64,000 nt of DNA from Polaribacter gangjinensis (GCF_038024125.1 NZ_CP150662.1:1629501-1693500), one strand, 5' to 3'. Shown: positions 1 through 9,888, numbered from the stretch's first letter. The notes: a model not told the origin generated them from the sequence alone. Made by a program: numbers and translations.

Positions 1-1
1 T

Positions 2-733
2 AAAATCAGTTTGGTTTATTCACATTTTGACAGGTTTATTGCTGGTAGTGCTGTTCCAAAAAGTGATACCTTAAAATTAGAAAGTATTGATGCTTTGAAA
101 TCGGAATTTTTTCTAGAAAGAAGAGAATTGGGTATCATCAATGTTGGTGAGTCTGGAAGTGTCATTGTTGATGGAACTGAGTATATTTTAGAAAATAAAG
201 AAGCATTATATGTTGGTCAAGGAAATAAAGAAGTTATTTTTTCTAGTAAAAATTCAGAAAATCCTGCACTATTTTATATAAACTCTACTCCCGCTCACAA
301 GTCCTATCCAACAAAAAAAATTGGAAAAGAGGATGTTGAAACCATTGAATTAGGTTCTCCTGAAACTGCCAACGCAAGAACTTTAAGAAAATATATTGTT
401 AGTACTGTTGTAGATGTTTGCCAATTACAAATGGGAATGACCGCACTAAAACCTGGCAGTTCTTGGAACACAATGCCAGCACATGTGCATGATAGAAGAA
501 TGGAAGTGTATTTTTATTTTGAAATTGACCCAAACCAAGCAGTATGTCATTTTATGGGAGAGCCACAAGAAACAAGACATATTTGGATGGCAAATCATCA
601 AGCTGTAATTTCTCCACCTTGGTCTATTCATTCAGGCTCTGGTACTAGCAGTTATTCTTTTATTTGGGGAATGGCTGGTGAAAATTTAGATTATGGAGAT
701 ATGGATCATTGTAAAATTAACGAACTAAAATAA
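2..733 (+). CDS. kduI: 5-keto-4-deoxyuronate isomerase KduI (5' end cut by window edge)
   Basis: Isomerises 5-keto-4-deoxyuronate (from unsaturated uronates released by polysaccharide lyases) to 3-deoxy-D-glycero-2,5-hexodiulosonate, in the cytoplasm. The frame is open to the left edge and reads KIS before the TTG at 11, so that TTG is not the start. Counting from the TTG, the zinc ligands are H158 and H160 (MPAHVHD), E165 and H207 (WSIHSG). The offset to the E. coli ligands H196, H198, E203 and H245 is 38 at every site and the C-termini align, so the full protein should be about 278 residues with roughly 35 missing here. It is the first visible gene of the uronate operon; kduD follows after 20 bp. 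Confidence 0.95.
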   Translation, partial: KISLVYSHFDRFIAGSAVPKSDTLKLESIDALKSEFFLERRELGIINVGESGSVIVDGTEYILENKEALYVGQGNKEVIFSSKNSENPALFYINSTPAHKSYPTKKIGKEDVETIELGSPETANARTLRKYIVSTVVDVCQLQMGMTALKPGSSWNTMPAHVHDRRMEVYFYFEIDPNQAVCHFMGEPQETRHIWMANHQAVISPPWSIHSGSGTSSYSFIWGMAGENLDYGDMDHCKINELK

Positions 734-753
734 TTAATAAACCTTACAAAATT

Positions 754-1542
754 ATGTCAATCAATTTATTCGATTTAACTGGAAAAACAGCCTTAATCAC
801 TGGTGGAATTCACGGACTTGGAATGGCTATGGCCAAAGGACTTGGAAATGCTGGTGCCACAATTGTTGTAAATAACAACTCAGAAGAGGCTCTTATTGAT
901 GCTATTGCTGAATACAAAGCCTGTGGATTTAAGGCTTTTGGATATGTATTTGATGTCACCAAAGAAAATGAAGTGTTTGATGCCATACAAAAAATTGAAA
1001 GTGAAGTTGGTCCTATTGATATATTGGTAAACAATGCTGGTATCATCAAAAGAACTCCAATTGTTGATATGGAAGTATCTGATTTTAAAATGGTGATTGA
1101 TGTTGATTTGGTGGGTCCTTTTATAGTTTCAAAAAATGTAGCAAAAGGGATGATTCAGAGAGGTGGTGGAAAAATTATCAATATTTGCTCTATGATGAGT
1201 GAATTAGGTAGAGATACTGTAAGTGCTTATGCATCCGCAAAAGGAGGATTAAAAATGCTAACCAGAAGCATGGCTACTGAGTGGGCAAAATTCAATATTC
1301 AAACAAATGGTATTGGACCTGGGTATTTTGCTACCAGCCAAACCGCTCCTATTAGAGTTGATGGACATCCGTTTAATGAGTTTATCATCAAAAGAACGCC
1401 TGCCGCACGTTGGGGAGAACCTGAAGATTTACAAGGTGCCGCAATCTTTTTAAGTTCTAAGGCAAGTGATTTTGTAAACGGTCATATTTTGTATGTTGAT
1501 GGTGGTATTTTAGCTACTATTGGTAAACCTTCTAATGAATAA
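754..1542 (+). CDS. kduD: KduD-type short-chain dehydrogenase (2-deoxy-D-gluconate/2-dehydro-3-deoxygluconate dehydrogenase)
   Basis: Classical SDR of 262 residues, expected to reduce the KduI product to 2-keto-3-deoxygluconate (KDG) with NAD(P)H. The Rossmann motif TGGIHGLG is at 16-23, NNAG at 93-96, and the catalytic Ser/Tyr/Lys are S146, Y159 and K163 (YASAK). The C-terminal ASDFVNGHILYVDGG closely resembles KduD. Automatic annotation often labels this group gluconate 5-dehydrogenase (IdnO). The place between kduI and kdgK supports the KduD role, although a DehR-like DEH reductase from alginate pathways is not excluded by sequence alone. Confidence 0.85.
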   Translation: MSINLFDLTGKTALITGGIHGLGMAMAKGLGNAGATIVVNNNSEEALIDAIAEYKACGFKAFGYVFDVTKENEVFDAIQKIESEVGPIDILVNNAGIIKRTPIVDMEVSDFKMVIDVDLVGPFIVSKNVAKGMIQRGGGKIINICSMMSELGRDTVSAYASAKGGLKMLTRSMATEWAKFNIQTNGIGPGYFATSQTAPIRVDGHPFNEFIIKRTPAARWGEPEDLQGAAIFLSSKASDFVNGHILYVDGGILATIGKPSNE

Positions 1543-1546
1543 AATA

Positions 1547-2731
1547 ATGAAAAACTATCGCATTTTATTTTTGGCAAGTTTTATATCATTGTTTTTTTCT
1601 TGCAATAAAGGTTCATCAAAAATTATAATCAATGTAAAAAATACCCTTACAATTAACAGACAATTTGAAACTGTTGAACTAACAAAAGAACAATTAAATT
1701 TAAAAGATTTACACCTTTACACAATTAAAGATGCAAAATCAAATGAAATTTTAGTCACACAAACTGTTGATTTAGATGGAGATGGAATCTCAGATCAATT
1801 GCTTTTTCAACCAAAAATAAAAGCAAATGATACCAAACATTTTGAAATTGTTTTAATTTCCAAAACCAAAAAAACTCCAGATACTATTCATTGCTACTCT
1901 CGATTTGTTCCAGAAAGAACAGATGATTACGCTTGGGAAAATGACAAAGTTGCGTTTAGAACTTATGGACCTACTGCTCAAAAAATGGTTGAAGAAAATA
2001 TAAAAGGAGGAACACTTTCAAGTGGAATTGACGCTTGGTTGAAAAGAGTTGACTATCCAATCATTAATAAGTGGTATAAAAAAGATGCTGAAAAAAAAGG
2101 CAGCTATCATGAAGATTCTGGTGAAGGATTGGATAATTTTCATGTTGGTGTTAGCAGAGGTGTTGGAGGAATTGCAATTAAAGATGAAAATACCTATCAT
2201 TATTCTAAGAATTTCTCCAAATGGCGAACCATTACAACAGGGCCAATACGCACAAGTTTTGTGTTAGATTACGAAGATTGGAAAGCCGGAGATAAAAACA
2301 TCAGCGAATCAAAAACAATTACTCTTGATTATGGTAATAATTTTTCAAAATTTGATATTTCTTTAAAAGGATCAGCACAAATCTCTGTAGGATTGACATT
2401 GCACGAAAATGATGGCGTGGTAAATTCTGATAAAAACCATCATTGGGTAAGTTATTGGCAACCGCATGCAGACTCTGAACTTGCAACTGCCATAGTTACA
2501 CAAAAAAACTATTTTGCAGGTGATGAAAAGTATGAAACATCATTAAAAGATGAAAGCAACGCATACATGCATTTAAATGTCATTAACAACAAGGTTATCT
2601 ATTACGCCGGTTTTACTTGGAAAAAATCCAATCAGTTTAAAGACAAACTCGCTTGGGAAAATTATTTGAATGATTTTTCAAAAAAAATCAATAATCCGCT
2701 AATTATTGAAATTAAAAACAATCAAAAATGA
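1547..2731 (+). CDS. DUF4861 family lipoprotein of the uronate operon
   Basis: A 394-residue exported protein with a type II signal peptide; the lipobox FFSC puts the lipidated Cys at 19. I chose ATG 1547, which leaves 4 bp after kduD; an ATG at 1535 would overlap kduD by 8 bp and only add MNKI. The stretch RFVPERTDDYAWENDKVAFR (about 120-140) is what I recall as the hallmark of DUF4861, a family found in polysaccharide utilisation loci with a predicted beta-sandwich (mutarotase-like) fold. No activity is assigned here. Being a lipoprotein, it would act outside the cytoplasm, probably on the uronate oligosaccharide before import. Its stop overlaps the kdgK start by 4 bp (ATGA), so the two are translationally coupled. 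Confidence 0.75.
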   Translation: MKNYRILFLASFISLFFSCNKGSSKIIINVKNTLTINRQFETVELTKEQLNLKDLHLYTIKDAKSNEILVTQTVDLDGDGISDQLLFQPKIKANDTKHFEIVLISKTKKTPDTIHCYSRFVPERTDDYAWENDKVAFRTYGPTAQKMVEENIKGGTLSSGIDAWLKRVDYPIINKWYKKDAEKKGSYHEDSGEGLDNFHVGVSRGVGGIAIKDENTYHYSKNFSKWRTITTGPIRTSFVLDYEDWKAGDKNISESKTITLDYGNNFSKFDISLKGSAQISVGLTLHENDGVVNSDKNHHWVSYWQPHADSELATAIVTQKNYFAGDEKYETSLKDESNAYMHLNVINNKVIYYAGFTWKKSNQFKDKLAWENYLNDFSKKINNPLIIEIKNNQK

Positions 2732-3762
2732 GCAAAATAGTCACATTTGGAGAAATTATGCTTCGATTATCTCCGCCTGAATTTTTACGATTTTCACAAG
2801 CTTCACATTTTGATATTGAGTTTGGCGGAGGTGAATCTAACGTAGCTATTTCGTTGTCTAAATTTGGTCTTTCTACAGAATTTATTACACGACTACCTAA
2901 TAATGATATTGGAGATTGTGCAAAAATGGAACTCAGAAAACACGGAGTTGGAGTTGATAAAATTGTATATGGTGGTGAACGTTTAGGGATTTATTTCTTA
3001 GAGACAGGAGCCATCTCAAGAGGCAGTAAAGTGGTTTATGATAGGGCACATTCGTCTATGGCAACCATTCAACCAGGTATGATTGATTGGGAAAAAGCAT
3101 TAGATGGCGTCACTTGGTTTCACTGGACAGGCATCACTCCTGCCATTTCGCAAAGTGCTGCAGATGTTTGCTTAGAAGCTTTAAAAGTTGCAAGCGCAAA
3201 AGGAATTACCATTTCAACAGATTTCAATTACAGAGCAAAACTTTGGAATTATTGTGATGAAAATCTTCGAAAAAATATCATGACCGAATTAAGCTCTTAT
3301 TGCAATATCATCCTTTGCAATCAAGAGGATGCCGCTGTTTTTTTTGGAATTCATCCCGCAAAATCAGCAACAGAAACTAACAGAGAAAATGATATTTTAT
3401 CGGTAATTGAGCAACTTTTTAAAAAATTTCCGAACGCACGAAAAATTGCTACAACACTGAGAACTTCCATTTCAGCTTCGCACAATACTTGGTCTGCAAT
3501 CTTGTGCGATAGAGAAAATACTTACAAAACAAAAACACATCAATTAAATCCGATTGTAGATAGAGTTGGTGGTGGTGATTCTTTCATGGCTGGTTTGATT
3601 TATGGATTAAATACGTACACTGACGATTATCAAAAAGCAGTAGATTTCGCAGTGGCTGCTTCTTGTTTAAAGCACAGCATTAAAGGAGATGTAAATCTTG
3701 TCTCTGTTGAAGAAGTTACCAAATTAATGGAAGGAGATTCCTCTGGAAAAGTAGCAAGATAA
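2728..3762 (+). CDS. kdgK: 2-keto-3-deoxygluconate kinase (PfkB family)
   Basis: Phosphorylates KDG to 2-keto-3-deoxy-6-phosphogluconate (KDPG). At 344 residues it is a PfkB/ribokinase-fold sugar kinase. The N-terminal substrate motif is FGGGESNVA (32-40). The C-terminal signature DRVGGGDSFMAG contains the catalytic base D284 (GGGD in place of the common GAGD). It starts 4 bp inside the DUF4861 gene. Flanking kduD and eda make KDG the expected substrate. Confidence 0.9.
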   Translation: MSKIVTFGEIMLRLSPPEFLRFSQASHFDIEFGGGESNVAISLSKFGLSTEFITRLPNNDIGDCAKMELRKHGVGVDKIVYGGERLGIYFLETGAISRGSKVVYDRAHSSMATIQPGMIDWEKALDGVTWFHWTGITPAISQSAADVCLEALKVASAKGITISTDFNYRAKLWNYCDENLRKNIMTELSSYCNIILCNQEDAAVFFGIHPAKSATETNRENDILSVIEQLFKKFPNARKIATTLRTSISASHNTWSAILCDRENTYKTKTHQLNPIVDRVGGGDSFMAGLIYGLNTYTDDYQKAVDFAVAASCLKHSIKGDVNLVSVEEVTKLMEGDSSGKVAR

Positions 3763-3772
3763 ATTAAATAAA

Positions 3773-4222
3773 ATGATCATAGATTCTCTTCACAACGCTT
3801 CAAAATACACCAACTTGCATCCTCTTTTTGCGAGAGCTTTTGATTATATTCAAAAAAATGATTTTTCATCAATCGAAAATGATGTCATTATAATTGAAGA
3901 GGGTTTAAAAGTAATTGTAAATACAGCTCAGGGCAAATCAAAAGAAATGAGTCTTACTAGTTTTGAGTGTCACAACCAAAACATTGATATTCAGGTATGT
4001 TTGCAAGGTACAGAAACTATGGGATGGAAACCTAGAGAAAAATGTAACAATCCAAAAGGCGATTATAGTCCAGAAAAAGATGTACTTTTTTTTGATGATG
4101 TCCCTGATATGTTTTTTCAATTAAATGTAGGTCAGTTTGTGATTTTTTTTCCAGAAGACGTTCATGCACCTATGATAAGTACTGATATAATTAAAAAATT
4201 GGTTTTTAAAGTTAAAATCTAA
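3773..4222 (+). CDS. YhcH/YjgK/YiaL (DUF386) family protein
   Basis: A 149-residue cytoplasmic cupin-like protein. Family marks are HNQNIDIQVCLQGTETMGW (about 62-80) and FFPEDVHAPMI (about 124-134), the latter carrying the conserved His. One member, NanQ (YhcH), is a sialic acid anomerase, and others occur in sugar-acid operons. By analogy it may speed ring opening or anomerisation of a uronate or its keto derivative; this is inference from family and context. It starts 10 bp after kdgK and ends 4 bp before eda. Confidence 0.8.
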   Translation: MIIDSLHNASKYTNLHPLFARAFDYIQKNDFSSIENDVIIIEEGLKVIVNTAQGKSKEMSLTSFECHNQNIDIQVCLQGTETMGWKPREKCNNPKGDYSPEKDVLFFDDVPDMFFQLNVGQFVIFFPEDVHAPMISTDIIKKLVFKVKI

Positions 4223-4226
4223 AAAA

Positions 4227-4892
4227 ATGAGCAAAATTCAAGACGTCATCAATACCATTGTTCAACAAGGCATGCTTCCATTGTATTTCCATGCAGACGA
4301 AAATATCACTATAGACGTGCTGAGAGCTTTGTATCGCGCTGGCATAAAAGCCATAGAATATACAAGTAGAGGTGAAACTGCCGCAAGAAATTTTACCAAA
4401 TTGGTAGCTTTGAGGAATGAAGAAATGCCCGATTTATTATTAGGAATTGGCACTATTAAAACTAAAGAACAAGCAGCAGCATATATTGAAATAGGTGCTG
4501 ATTTTTTTATAAGTCCTGGTTTTGTGCCAGAGGTAGCTGCATTACTTAAAGAAAAGGAAATTTTATACAGTCCTGGTTGTATGACTCCAACTGAAATTAT
4601 AGTTGCAGAAAATGCAGGCATAAAATTTATCAAATTGTTCCCCGGAAATATGTTGGGACCAGATTTTTTAAGTTCGATAAAAGATATTTTTCCCAACTTA
4701 CTTTTCATGCCAACAGGAGGTGTAGATACAACTGCCGAAAACATCAATGCATGGTTTAAAGCAGGTGTTTCTGCAGTGGGTATGGGAAGTAAATTAGTGA
4801 GCAAAACACTCATGGCAAACAACGATTATGCAAGTATAGAATCTGAAACCAAAAAAGTATTGAGCCTGATTCAAACAATTAAAAATAACTAA
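4227..4892 (+). CDS. eda: KDPG aldolase (bifunctional 4-hydroxy-2-oxoglutarate/KDPG aldolase)
   Basis: Cleaves KDPG to pyruvate and D-glyceraldehyde 3-phosphate, the last step of uronate breakdown and of the Entner-Doudoroff route. The 221-residue class I aldolase has the Schiff-base Lys at K136 (FIKLFPG) and the conserved Glu at E44 (AIEYTSR). The phosphate-binding MPTGGVD and a late GMGSK complete the TIM-barrel signature. It lies 4 bp after the YhcH gene and 11 bp before the transporter. Confidence 0.92.
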   Translation: MSKIQDVINTIVQQGMLPLYFHADENITIDVLRALYRAGIKAIEYTSRGETAARNFTKLVALRNEEMPDLLLGIGTIKTKEQAAAYIEIGADFFISPGFVPEVAALLKEKEILYSPGCMTPTEIIVAENAGIKFIKLFPGNMLGPDFLSSIKDIFPNLLFMPTGGVDTTAENINAWFKAGVSAVGMGSKLVSKTLMANNDYASIESETKKVLSLIQTIKNN

Positions 4893-4903
4893 ACTAAGAA
4901 GCA

Positions 4904-6271
4904 ATGACAACAACCAACACCACAATTGGCAAATACAGATGGACAATTTGTAGCTTGCTTTTTTTTGCAACGACTGTCAATTATCTGGATCGTCAGGTAC
5001 TAAGTTTATTAGCTCCAAGTTTGTCTGAAGAATTTGGATGGTCTAATAGCGATTATGCGAATATTACAGCTGTTTTTCAATTTGTCTATGCAATCTCCAT
5101 GATTTTTGCCGGAAGAATTATTGATAAATTAGGTACTAAAACAGGGTTTATTTTGGCAATTACAGTTTGGTCTTTAGGTGCTATTATGCATGCATATTCA
5201 TTGCCAATTGGAACTGCTTTCTCAAAACTTATGGTATGGGTTGGATTGGGTGCTGTACCAATATCCATTGCAGGTTTTATGATTTCTAGGGCGGTTTTAG
5301 GATTTGGAGAATCAGGAAATTTCCCTGCTGCAATTAAAGCTGTTGCTGAGTATTTTCCTAAAAAAGAACGTTCATTTGCAACCGGAATTTTTAACTCAGG
5401 CTCTAATATTGGGGCAATTTTAGCTCCCTTAACAGTACCTGTTATTGCTGAATTTTACGGTTGGGAATTTGCCTTTATATTGATTGGTGCAGTAGGATTT
5501 GTATGGATAATTTTTTGGTATATTTTATATGATGCTCCCTCAAAACAAAAACGTCTGTCAAAAGCAGAGTTTGATTATATTCATCAAGATTCTGAAGAAG
5601 TAATCGAAACCGAAGAAAAAACGGTAAAAGTACCTTGGGTCAAGTTGTTAGGATACAAGCAAACCTGGGCTTTTGTATTTGGTAAATTTATGACTGACGG
5701 AATTTGGTGGTTTTTCTTGTTTTGGTTGCCAAAATATTTAGAAGCACAATTCAATATGAAAGGTACAGACATTGTACTTCCTTTAGCAGTTTTGTACAGT
5801 ATGACCATGTTTGGAAGTATTGGTGGAGGTTGGTTTCCAATGTATTTTATCAACAAAGGTTACAATCCTTATATTGGTAGAATGAAAGCCATGTTTGTAA
5901 TTGCATTATTTCCTTTGGTAGTTTTATTGGCGCAACCTCTTGGTTATATCAGTTTTTGGATTCCTGTTTTATTAATCGGAATTGGAGCATCTTCTCATCA
6001 AGCTTGGTCTGCCAATATTTTTACAACAGTATCTGATATGTTTCCTAAAAAAGCGGTTGCATCTATCATTGGAATTGGAGGAATGGCTGGTGGAATTGGA
6101 GGCGTTTTGGTCTCAAAATTAGGTGGCTATATTTTTGATTATTATGATGGATTGGGTCATATACAAACTGGTTATACCATTATGTTTGTACTTTGTGCTG
6201 TGGCCTATTTAATTGCTTGGTTTGTGATGAAACTATTGGTGCCAAAATACCGTCCAATTTCAGATTTATAA
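4904..6271 (+). CDS. MFS hexuronate transporter (ExuT-like)
   Basis: A 455-residue major facilitator with about 12 predicted membrane segments. NYLDRQVLSLLAP (about 26-38) and the loop AGRIIDKLGTKTG (about 63-75) resemble the anion:cation symporter branch (ExuT, GudP). The conserved GFGESGNFPAAIKA lies near 136-150. As last gene of the operon it probably imports monomeric uronates or the unsaturated or keto-deoxy products of extracellular lyases. The exact substrate cannot be read from sequence. A perfect hairpin terminator follows 52 bp downstream. Confidence 0.85.
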   Translation: MTTTNTTIGKYRWTICSLLFFATTVNYLDRQVLSLLAPSLSEEFGWSNSDYANITAVFQFVYAISMIFAGRIIDKLGTKTGFILAITVWSLGAIMHAYSLPIGTAFSKLMVWVGLGAVPISIAGFMISRAVLGFGESGNFPAAIKAVAEYFPKKERSFATGIFNSGSNIGAILAPLTVPVIAEFYGWEFAFILIGAVGFVWIIFWYILYDAPSKQKRLSKAEFDYIHQDSEEVIETEEKTVKVPWVKLLGYKQTWAFVFGKFMTDGIWWFFLFWLPKYLEAQFNMKGTDIVLPLAVLYSMTMFGSIGGGWFPMYFINKGYNPYIGRMKAMFVIALFPLVVLLAQPLGYISFWIPVLLIGIGASSHQAWSANIFTTVSDMFPKKAVASIIGIGGMAGGIGGVLVSKLGGYIFDYYDGLGHIQTGYTIMFVLCAVAYLIAWFVMKLLVPKYRPISDL

Positions 6272-6323
6272 AATAAAAAATCTTGAGTTTTACCACTAAA
6301 ATTTTAAAATAGAACACTTATAA

Positions 6324-6367
6324 AACCTCATAGAAAAAAAGGATTAAAAACTATTTTCTATGAGGTT
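6324..6367. terminator. Bidirectional intrinsic terminator, exuT-like/trhO
   Basis: Perfect 14-bp inverted repeat, left arm 6324-6337 and right arm 6354-6367, with a 16-nt loop. A T-rich tail follows on +, and the A-rich left flank gives Us on -. It lies between two convergent genes, so it probably ends both transcripts. Confidence 0.75.
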
Positions 6368-6402
6368 ATTATTTTAATTAAAGATAAAATCAAACAACCT
6401 CA

Positions 6403-7434
6403 TCATCCTTTAAACTTCAAAACGGCACTTCGTCCTTTTTTAAAAATCTTGTTACTAGCGTGTTTTCCTTTGCGCAATTCTTTTTGAGTTTCGTAAGGCA
6501 AATGAATCATTTCTTGACATGCAGTTGAGCAGCAATTTTCCATTTTTTCAGCACATTCATCACATTGAATAAACAACAAATGACAAGCTTCATTGGCGCA
6601 ATTGGTATGCGTATCTGCAGGTTTTCCACATTGATGGCAATGAGCAATCACATCATCAGTAATTTTTTCTGCTCTTCTGTCATCAAAAACAAAGTTTTTT
6701 CCAACAAATTTGTTTTCAATTCCTAAAGTATTTACTTGACGTGTGTATTCAATAATGCCACCTTCCAGTTGAAAAACATTTTTAAATCCTTTGTGTTTGT
6801 AATAAGCAGAGGCCTTTTCGCAACGAATTCCGCCAGTACAATACATCAATAAATTTTTATCTTCTTTGTGGTTTTTTAAGTCTTCTTCAATGATGTCTAA
6901 AGAATCACGAAAAGTGTCAACATCAGGTGTAATTGCACCTTCAAAATGTCCAATTTCACTTTCGTAATGATTGCGCATGTCCACACAAATTGTGTTTGGA
7001 TCTTGCAATAACTTGTTGAACTCAGCTGCATTTACGTGTACACCAATGTTAGTTACATCAAACGTATCATCATTCAAACCATCTGCTACAATTTTGTTTC
7101 TAACCTTTACTTTGAGTTTTAAAAATGACTTATTATCTTGTTCAATAGCAACATTCAAACGGATATCTTTCAGAAAATCAATAGCATCTAATTGATTTTT
7201 TAATGCGTGCATATTTTCTGACGGAACAGATAATTGTGCATTGATGCCTTCATAAGACACATAAATCCTGCCTAAAACATCCAAGGTATTCCACTCTAAA
7301 AAAAGTTTGTTTCTCAGCAATTGAGGATTCTCAATTTTATGGTATTTGTAAAAAGAAATTGTGATGCGGTCTTTACCAGCAGCATCAATTAATGCAGCGC
7401 GTTCTTGTGCGCTTAACTTGTTGTACAGTTGCAT
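6403..7434 (-). CDS. trhO: tRNA uridine(34) hydroxylase TrhO (YceA, rhodanese domain)
   Basis: Oxygen-dependent hydroxylation of U34 in tRNA, the first step toward 5-carboxymethoxy/methoxyuridine. The 343-residue protein has an N-terminal acylphosphatase-like domain (about 25-110), a rhodanese domain (about 135-235) with the loop CTGGIRCEKASAY (C199, C205), and a C-terminal Cys-rich region (C266, C269, C279, C284, C291, C294, then CC and C near 301-306) that is likely a zinc site. Length and motif match the family. It is monocistronic and convergent with the uronate operon. Confidence 0.9.
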   Translation of the reverse strand: MQLYNKLSAQERAALIDAAGKDRITISFYKYHKIENPQLLRNKLFLEWNTLDVLGRIYVSYEGINAQLSVPSENMHALKNQLDAIDFLKDIRLNVAIEQDNKSFLKLKVKVRNKIVADGLNDDTFDVTNIGVHVNAAEFNKLLQDPNTICVDMRNHYESEIGHFEGAITPDVDTFRDSLDIIEEDLKNHKEDKNLLMYCTGGIRCEKASAYYKHKGFKNVFQLEGGIIEYTRQVNTLGIENKFVGKNFVFDDRRAEKITDDVIAHCHQCGKPADTHTNCANEACHLLFIQCDECAEKMENCCSTACQEMIHLPYETQKELRKGKHASNKIFKKGRSAVLKFKG

Positions 7435-7591
7435 GCTATACGTTTTTAAGTTAGACGTTATTTTGGTACAAATTTAGACAATTATTTGAATATACTAATC
7501 TTTTGATTAACAGCTATTTACTACTATAACGTTTTCTTAAATAAATAGTCAAAACCTAACATTTATCATGTTTTTAGGTGAATTGTGAGCC

Positions 7592-7599
7592 TAATTTTG
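7592..7599 (+). promoter_or_regulatory. Candidate -7 element of the pflB promoter
   Basis: TAATTTTG fits the Bacteroidota -7 consensus TAnnTTTG, 36 nt before the ATG at 7636. No good -33 TTTG is found at the usual spacing. The motif CCTAA or its complement TTAGG recurs at 7555-7559, 7574-7578 and 7590-7594; this may be chance or an operator. Confidence 0.4.
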
Positions 7600-7635
7600 T
7601 ACTCATCAAAAAGTAAAAAAATAAATCTCAAATAT

Positions 7636-9888
7636 ATGGTCTTAGAAGAACTTGTAGCAATACAAACAGACAAAAAGAATTTTAAAAAAGGAATTTGGAA
7701 TACAAAAATTAATGTACGTGATTTTATCGTACAAAACATCAACCCTTATTTTGGCAATGATGAGTTTTTAGAAGGTCCAAGTAAAAGAACGAATATCCTT
7801 TGGACTATTTGTAAAAAATTTACCAAAGAAGAACGTGAAAGAAATGGTGTTCACTCTGTAGATACAGAAACAATCTCGGGAATTGCCAATTTTAAAGCGG
7901 GGTATATTGACCCTGAAAATGAGGTGATTGTTGGTTTGCAAACAGACGTTCTTTTAAAAAGAGCGATGAAACCTTTTGGCGGATATAAAGTAGTACAAAA
8001 AGCCCTAGAAGAGCAAGGTTTACAACCTAGTGAAGAAATCAATACTTTATTTAGCAAATATGTAAAAACCCATAATGATGGTGTTTTTGATGTGTACAAT
8101 TCCGAAATAAAAAAACTTAGAAGCTTAGGATTTTTAACAGGTTTGCCAGATAATTATGCGCGAGGAAGAATTATTGGTGATTACAGAAGAGTTGCTTTAT
8201 ATGGTATAGATCGTTTGATTGAAGCTAAAAAACAAGACTTAGCAGCCATCAAAGGCCCAATGACGGATGCTGTAATTCGTTTGCGCGAAGAAGTAGCTGA
8301 ACAAATCAAAGCCTTGAAAGACATGATTGTGATGGGAAAACATTACAATTTGGAACTAAATCGTCCTGCAGAAAATGCTCAAGAAGCTGTTCAATGGACT
8401 TACATGGCGTATTTGGCGGCTGTAAAAGAGCAAGATGGTGCTGCCATGTCTTTAGGAAATGTTTCTACTTTTTTTGATATTTATATTGAAAGAGATTTAG
8501 AAAATGGGCTTATTTCTGAATCAGAAGCGCAAGAATATATTGATCAATTTGTGATGAAATTGAGAATGGTACGTCATTTAAGAATGGCGTCTTATGACGA
8601 AATTTTTGCAGGCGATCCAACTTGGGTTACTGAAGCAATTGGCGGAATGCTGAATGATGGTAGAACAAAAGTTACCAAAACTGCGTTCCGATTTTTACAT
8701 ACTTTATACAATTTAGGTCCATCACCAGAACCAAATATTACGGTTTTATGGTCGCCATATTTACCATCAAACTTTAAAAAATTCTGTTCAAAAGTTGCCA
8801 TTGATACCTCATCAATTCAATTTGAAAACGATGTGTTGATGCGAACTCTTAGAGGCTCTGATGATTACGGAATTGCTTGTTGTGTGTCTTACCAAGAATT
8901 GGGAAAACAAATTCAGTTTTTTGGGGCAAGAACCAACTTGGCAAAAACACTTTTATTAGCTATCAATGGAGGAAAATGCGAAATTACAGGCGAAAAAATT
9001 GTTGACGGAATTGAACCTCTGCAAGGTGTTTTAGATTTTGATACAGTAATGGCAAACTTTAGCATTGCTATGAAAAAAGTAGCTCAAGTATATAATGATG
9101 CCATGAATATCATCCATTATATGCATGATAAATATTATTATGAAAAAGCACAAATGGCATTGATTGATACCAATCCTCAAATAAATATTGCCTACGGAAT
9201 TGCAGGTTTATCAATTGTAGCAGATTCATTATCAGCCATTAAATATGCCAAAGTAACGCCTATTTTTAATGAAGAAGGTTTGAGTGTTGATTTTAAAATC
9301 GAAGGTAATTTCCCAAAATACGGAAATGATGATGATCGAGTAGATTTACTTGCCAAAAATGCCGTAAAAGCATTTAATGATGAATTAAAAAAATTGACGG
9401 TTTATAAAAACGCCGAAACAACCATGTCTGTATTAACCATTACATCCAATGTGGTGTATGGTAAAAAAACAGGTGCTACTCCAGATGGAAGAGCCTATGG
9501 AGTTGCTTTTGCTCCTGGTGCAAATCCAATGCATGGAAGAGATACAAACGGAGCTATTGCTTCTTTAAACTCAGTATCAAAAATTGATTATCGTGATTCT
9601 TTAGACGGAATTTCAAATACGTTTTCGATTGTTCCAAAATCATTAGGAGCAACCAAAGAAGAACAAATTGACAATTTAGTTAACACTTTGACAGGCTATT
9701 TTGAGCATGGTGCACAGCATTTAAATGTCAATGTTTTTGATAAAGAAACCTTGATTGATGCGATGGAACATCCTGAAAATCATCCACAGTTAACCATCAG
9801 AGTTTCTGGTTACGCAGTCAATTTTGTTAGATTGACCAAAGAACAACAAATGGAAGTAATCTCAAGATCATTTCACGAGTCTTTATAA
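7636..9888 (+). CDS. pflB: Formate C-acetyltransferase (pyruvate formate-lyase)
   Basis: Glycyl-radical enzyme converting pyruvate and CoA to acetyl-CoA and formate without oxygen. From ATG 7636 it has 750 residues. The catalytic Cys pair is C415-C416 ([10 protein letters not shown]), matching E. coli C418-C419. The radical Gly is G725 in RVSGYAVNF, 25 residues from the C-terminus exactly as in E. coli. A GTG at 7585 would add 17 residues, but it lies upstream of the predicted -7 promoter element, so I rejected it. A perfect palindromic terminator sits 18 bp after the stop, just before the activase gene. Confidence 0.93.
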   Translation: MVLEELVAIQTDKKNFKKGIWNTKINVRDFIVQNINPYFGNDEFLEGPSKRTNILWTICKKFTKEERERNGVHSVDTETISGIANFKAGYIDPENEVIVGLQTDVLLKRAMKPFGGYKVVQKALEEQGLQPSEEINTLFSKYVKTHNDGVFDVYNSEIKKLRSLGFLTGLPDNYARGRIIGDYRRVALYGIDRLIEAKKQDLAAIKGPMTDAVIRLREEVAEQIKALKDMIVMGKHYNLELNRPAENAQEAVQWTYMAYLAAVKEQDGAAMSLGNVSTFFDIYIERDLENGLISESEAQEYIDQFVMKLRMVRHLRMASYDEIFAGDPTWVTEAIGGMLNDGRTKVTKTAFRFLHTLYNLGPSPEPNITVLWSPYLPSNFKKFCSKVAIDTSSIQFENDVLMRTLRGSDDYGIACCVSYQELGKQIQFFGARTNLAKTLLLAINGGKCEITGEKIVDGIEPLQGVLDFDTVMANFSIAMKKVAQVYNDAMNIIHYMHDKYYYEKAQMALIDTNPQINIAYGIAGLSIVADSLSAIKYAKVTPIFNEEGLSVDFKIEGNFPKYGNDDDRVDLLAKNAVKAFNDELKKLTVYKNAETTMSVLTITSNVVYGKKTGATPDGRAYGVAFAPGANPMHGRDTNGAIASLNSVSKIDYRDSLDGISNTFSIVPKSLGATKEEQIDNLVNTLTGYFEHGAQHLNVNVFDKETLIDAMEHPENHPQLTIRVSGYAVNFVRLTKEQQMEVISRSFHESL

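Noticed and set aside
4262..4822. 186-residue open frame on - opposite eda
   Set aside because: The + strand encodes a full aldolase with its Schiff-base Lys; the antisense frame is an accident of codon composition.
7555..7594. CCTAA/TTAGG motifs recurring before pflB as an operator
   Set aside because: The arms are only 5-6 bp with uneven spacing in A+T-rich DNA; too weak to call a site.
7585..7635. GTG start adding 17 residues to PflB
   Set aside because: It lies upstream of the TAATTTTG promoter element; the ATG at 7636 aligns catalytic residues with E. coli PflB and gives normal length.
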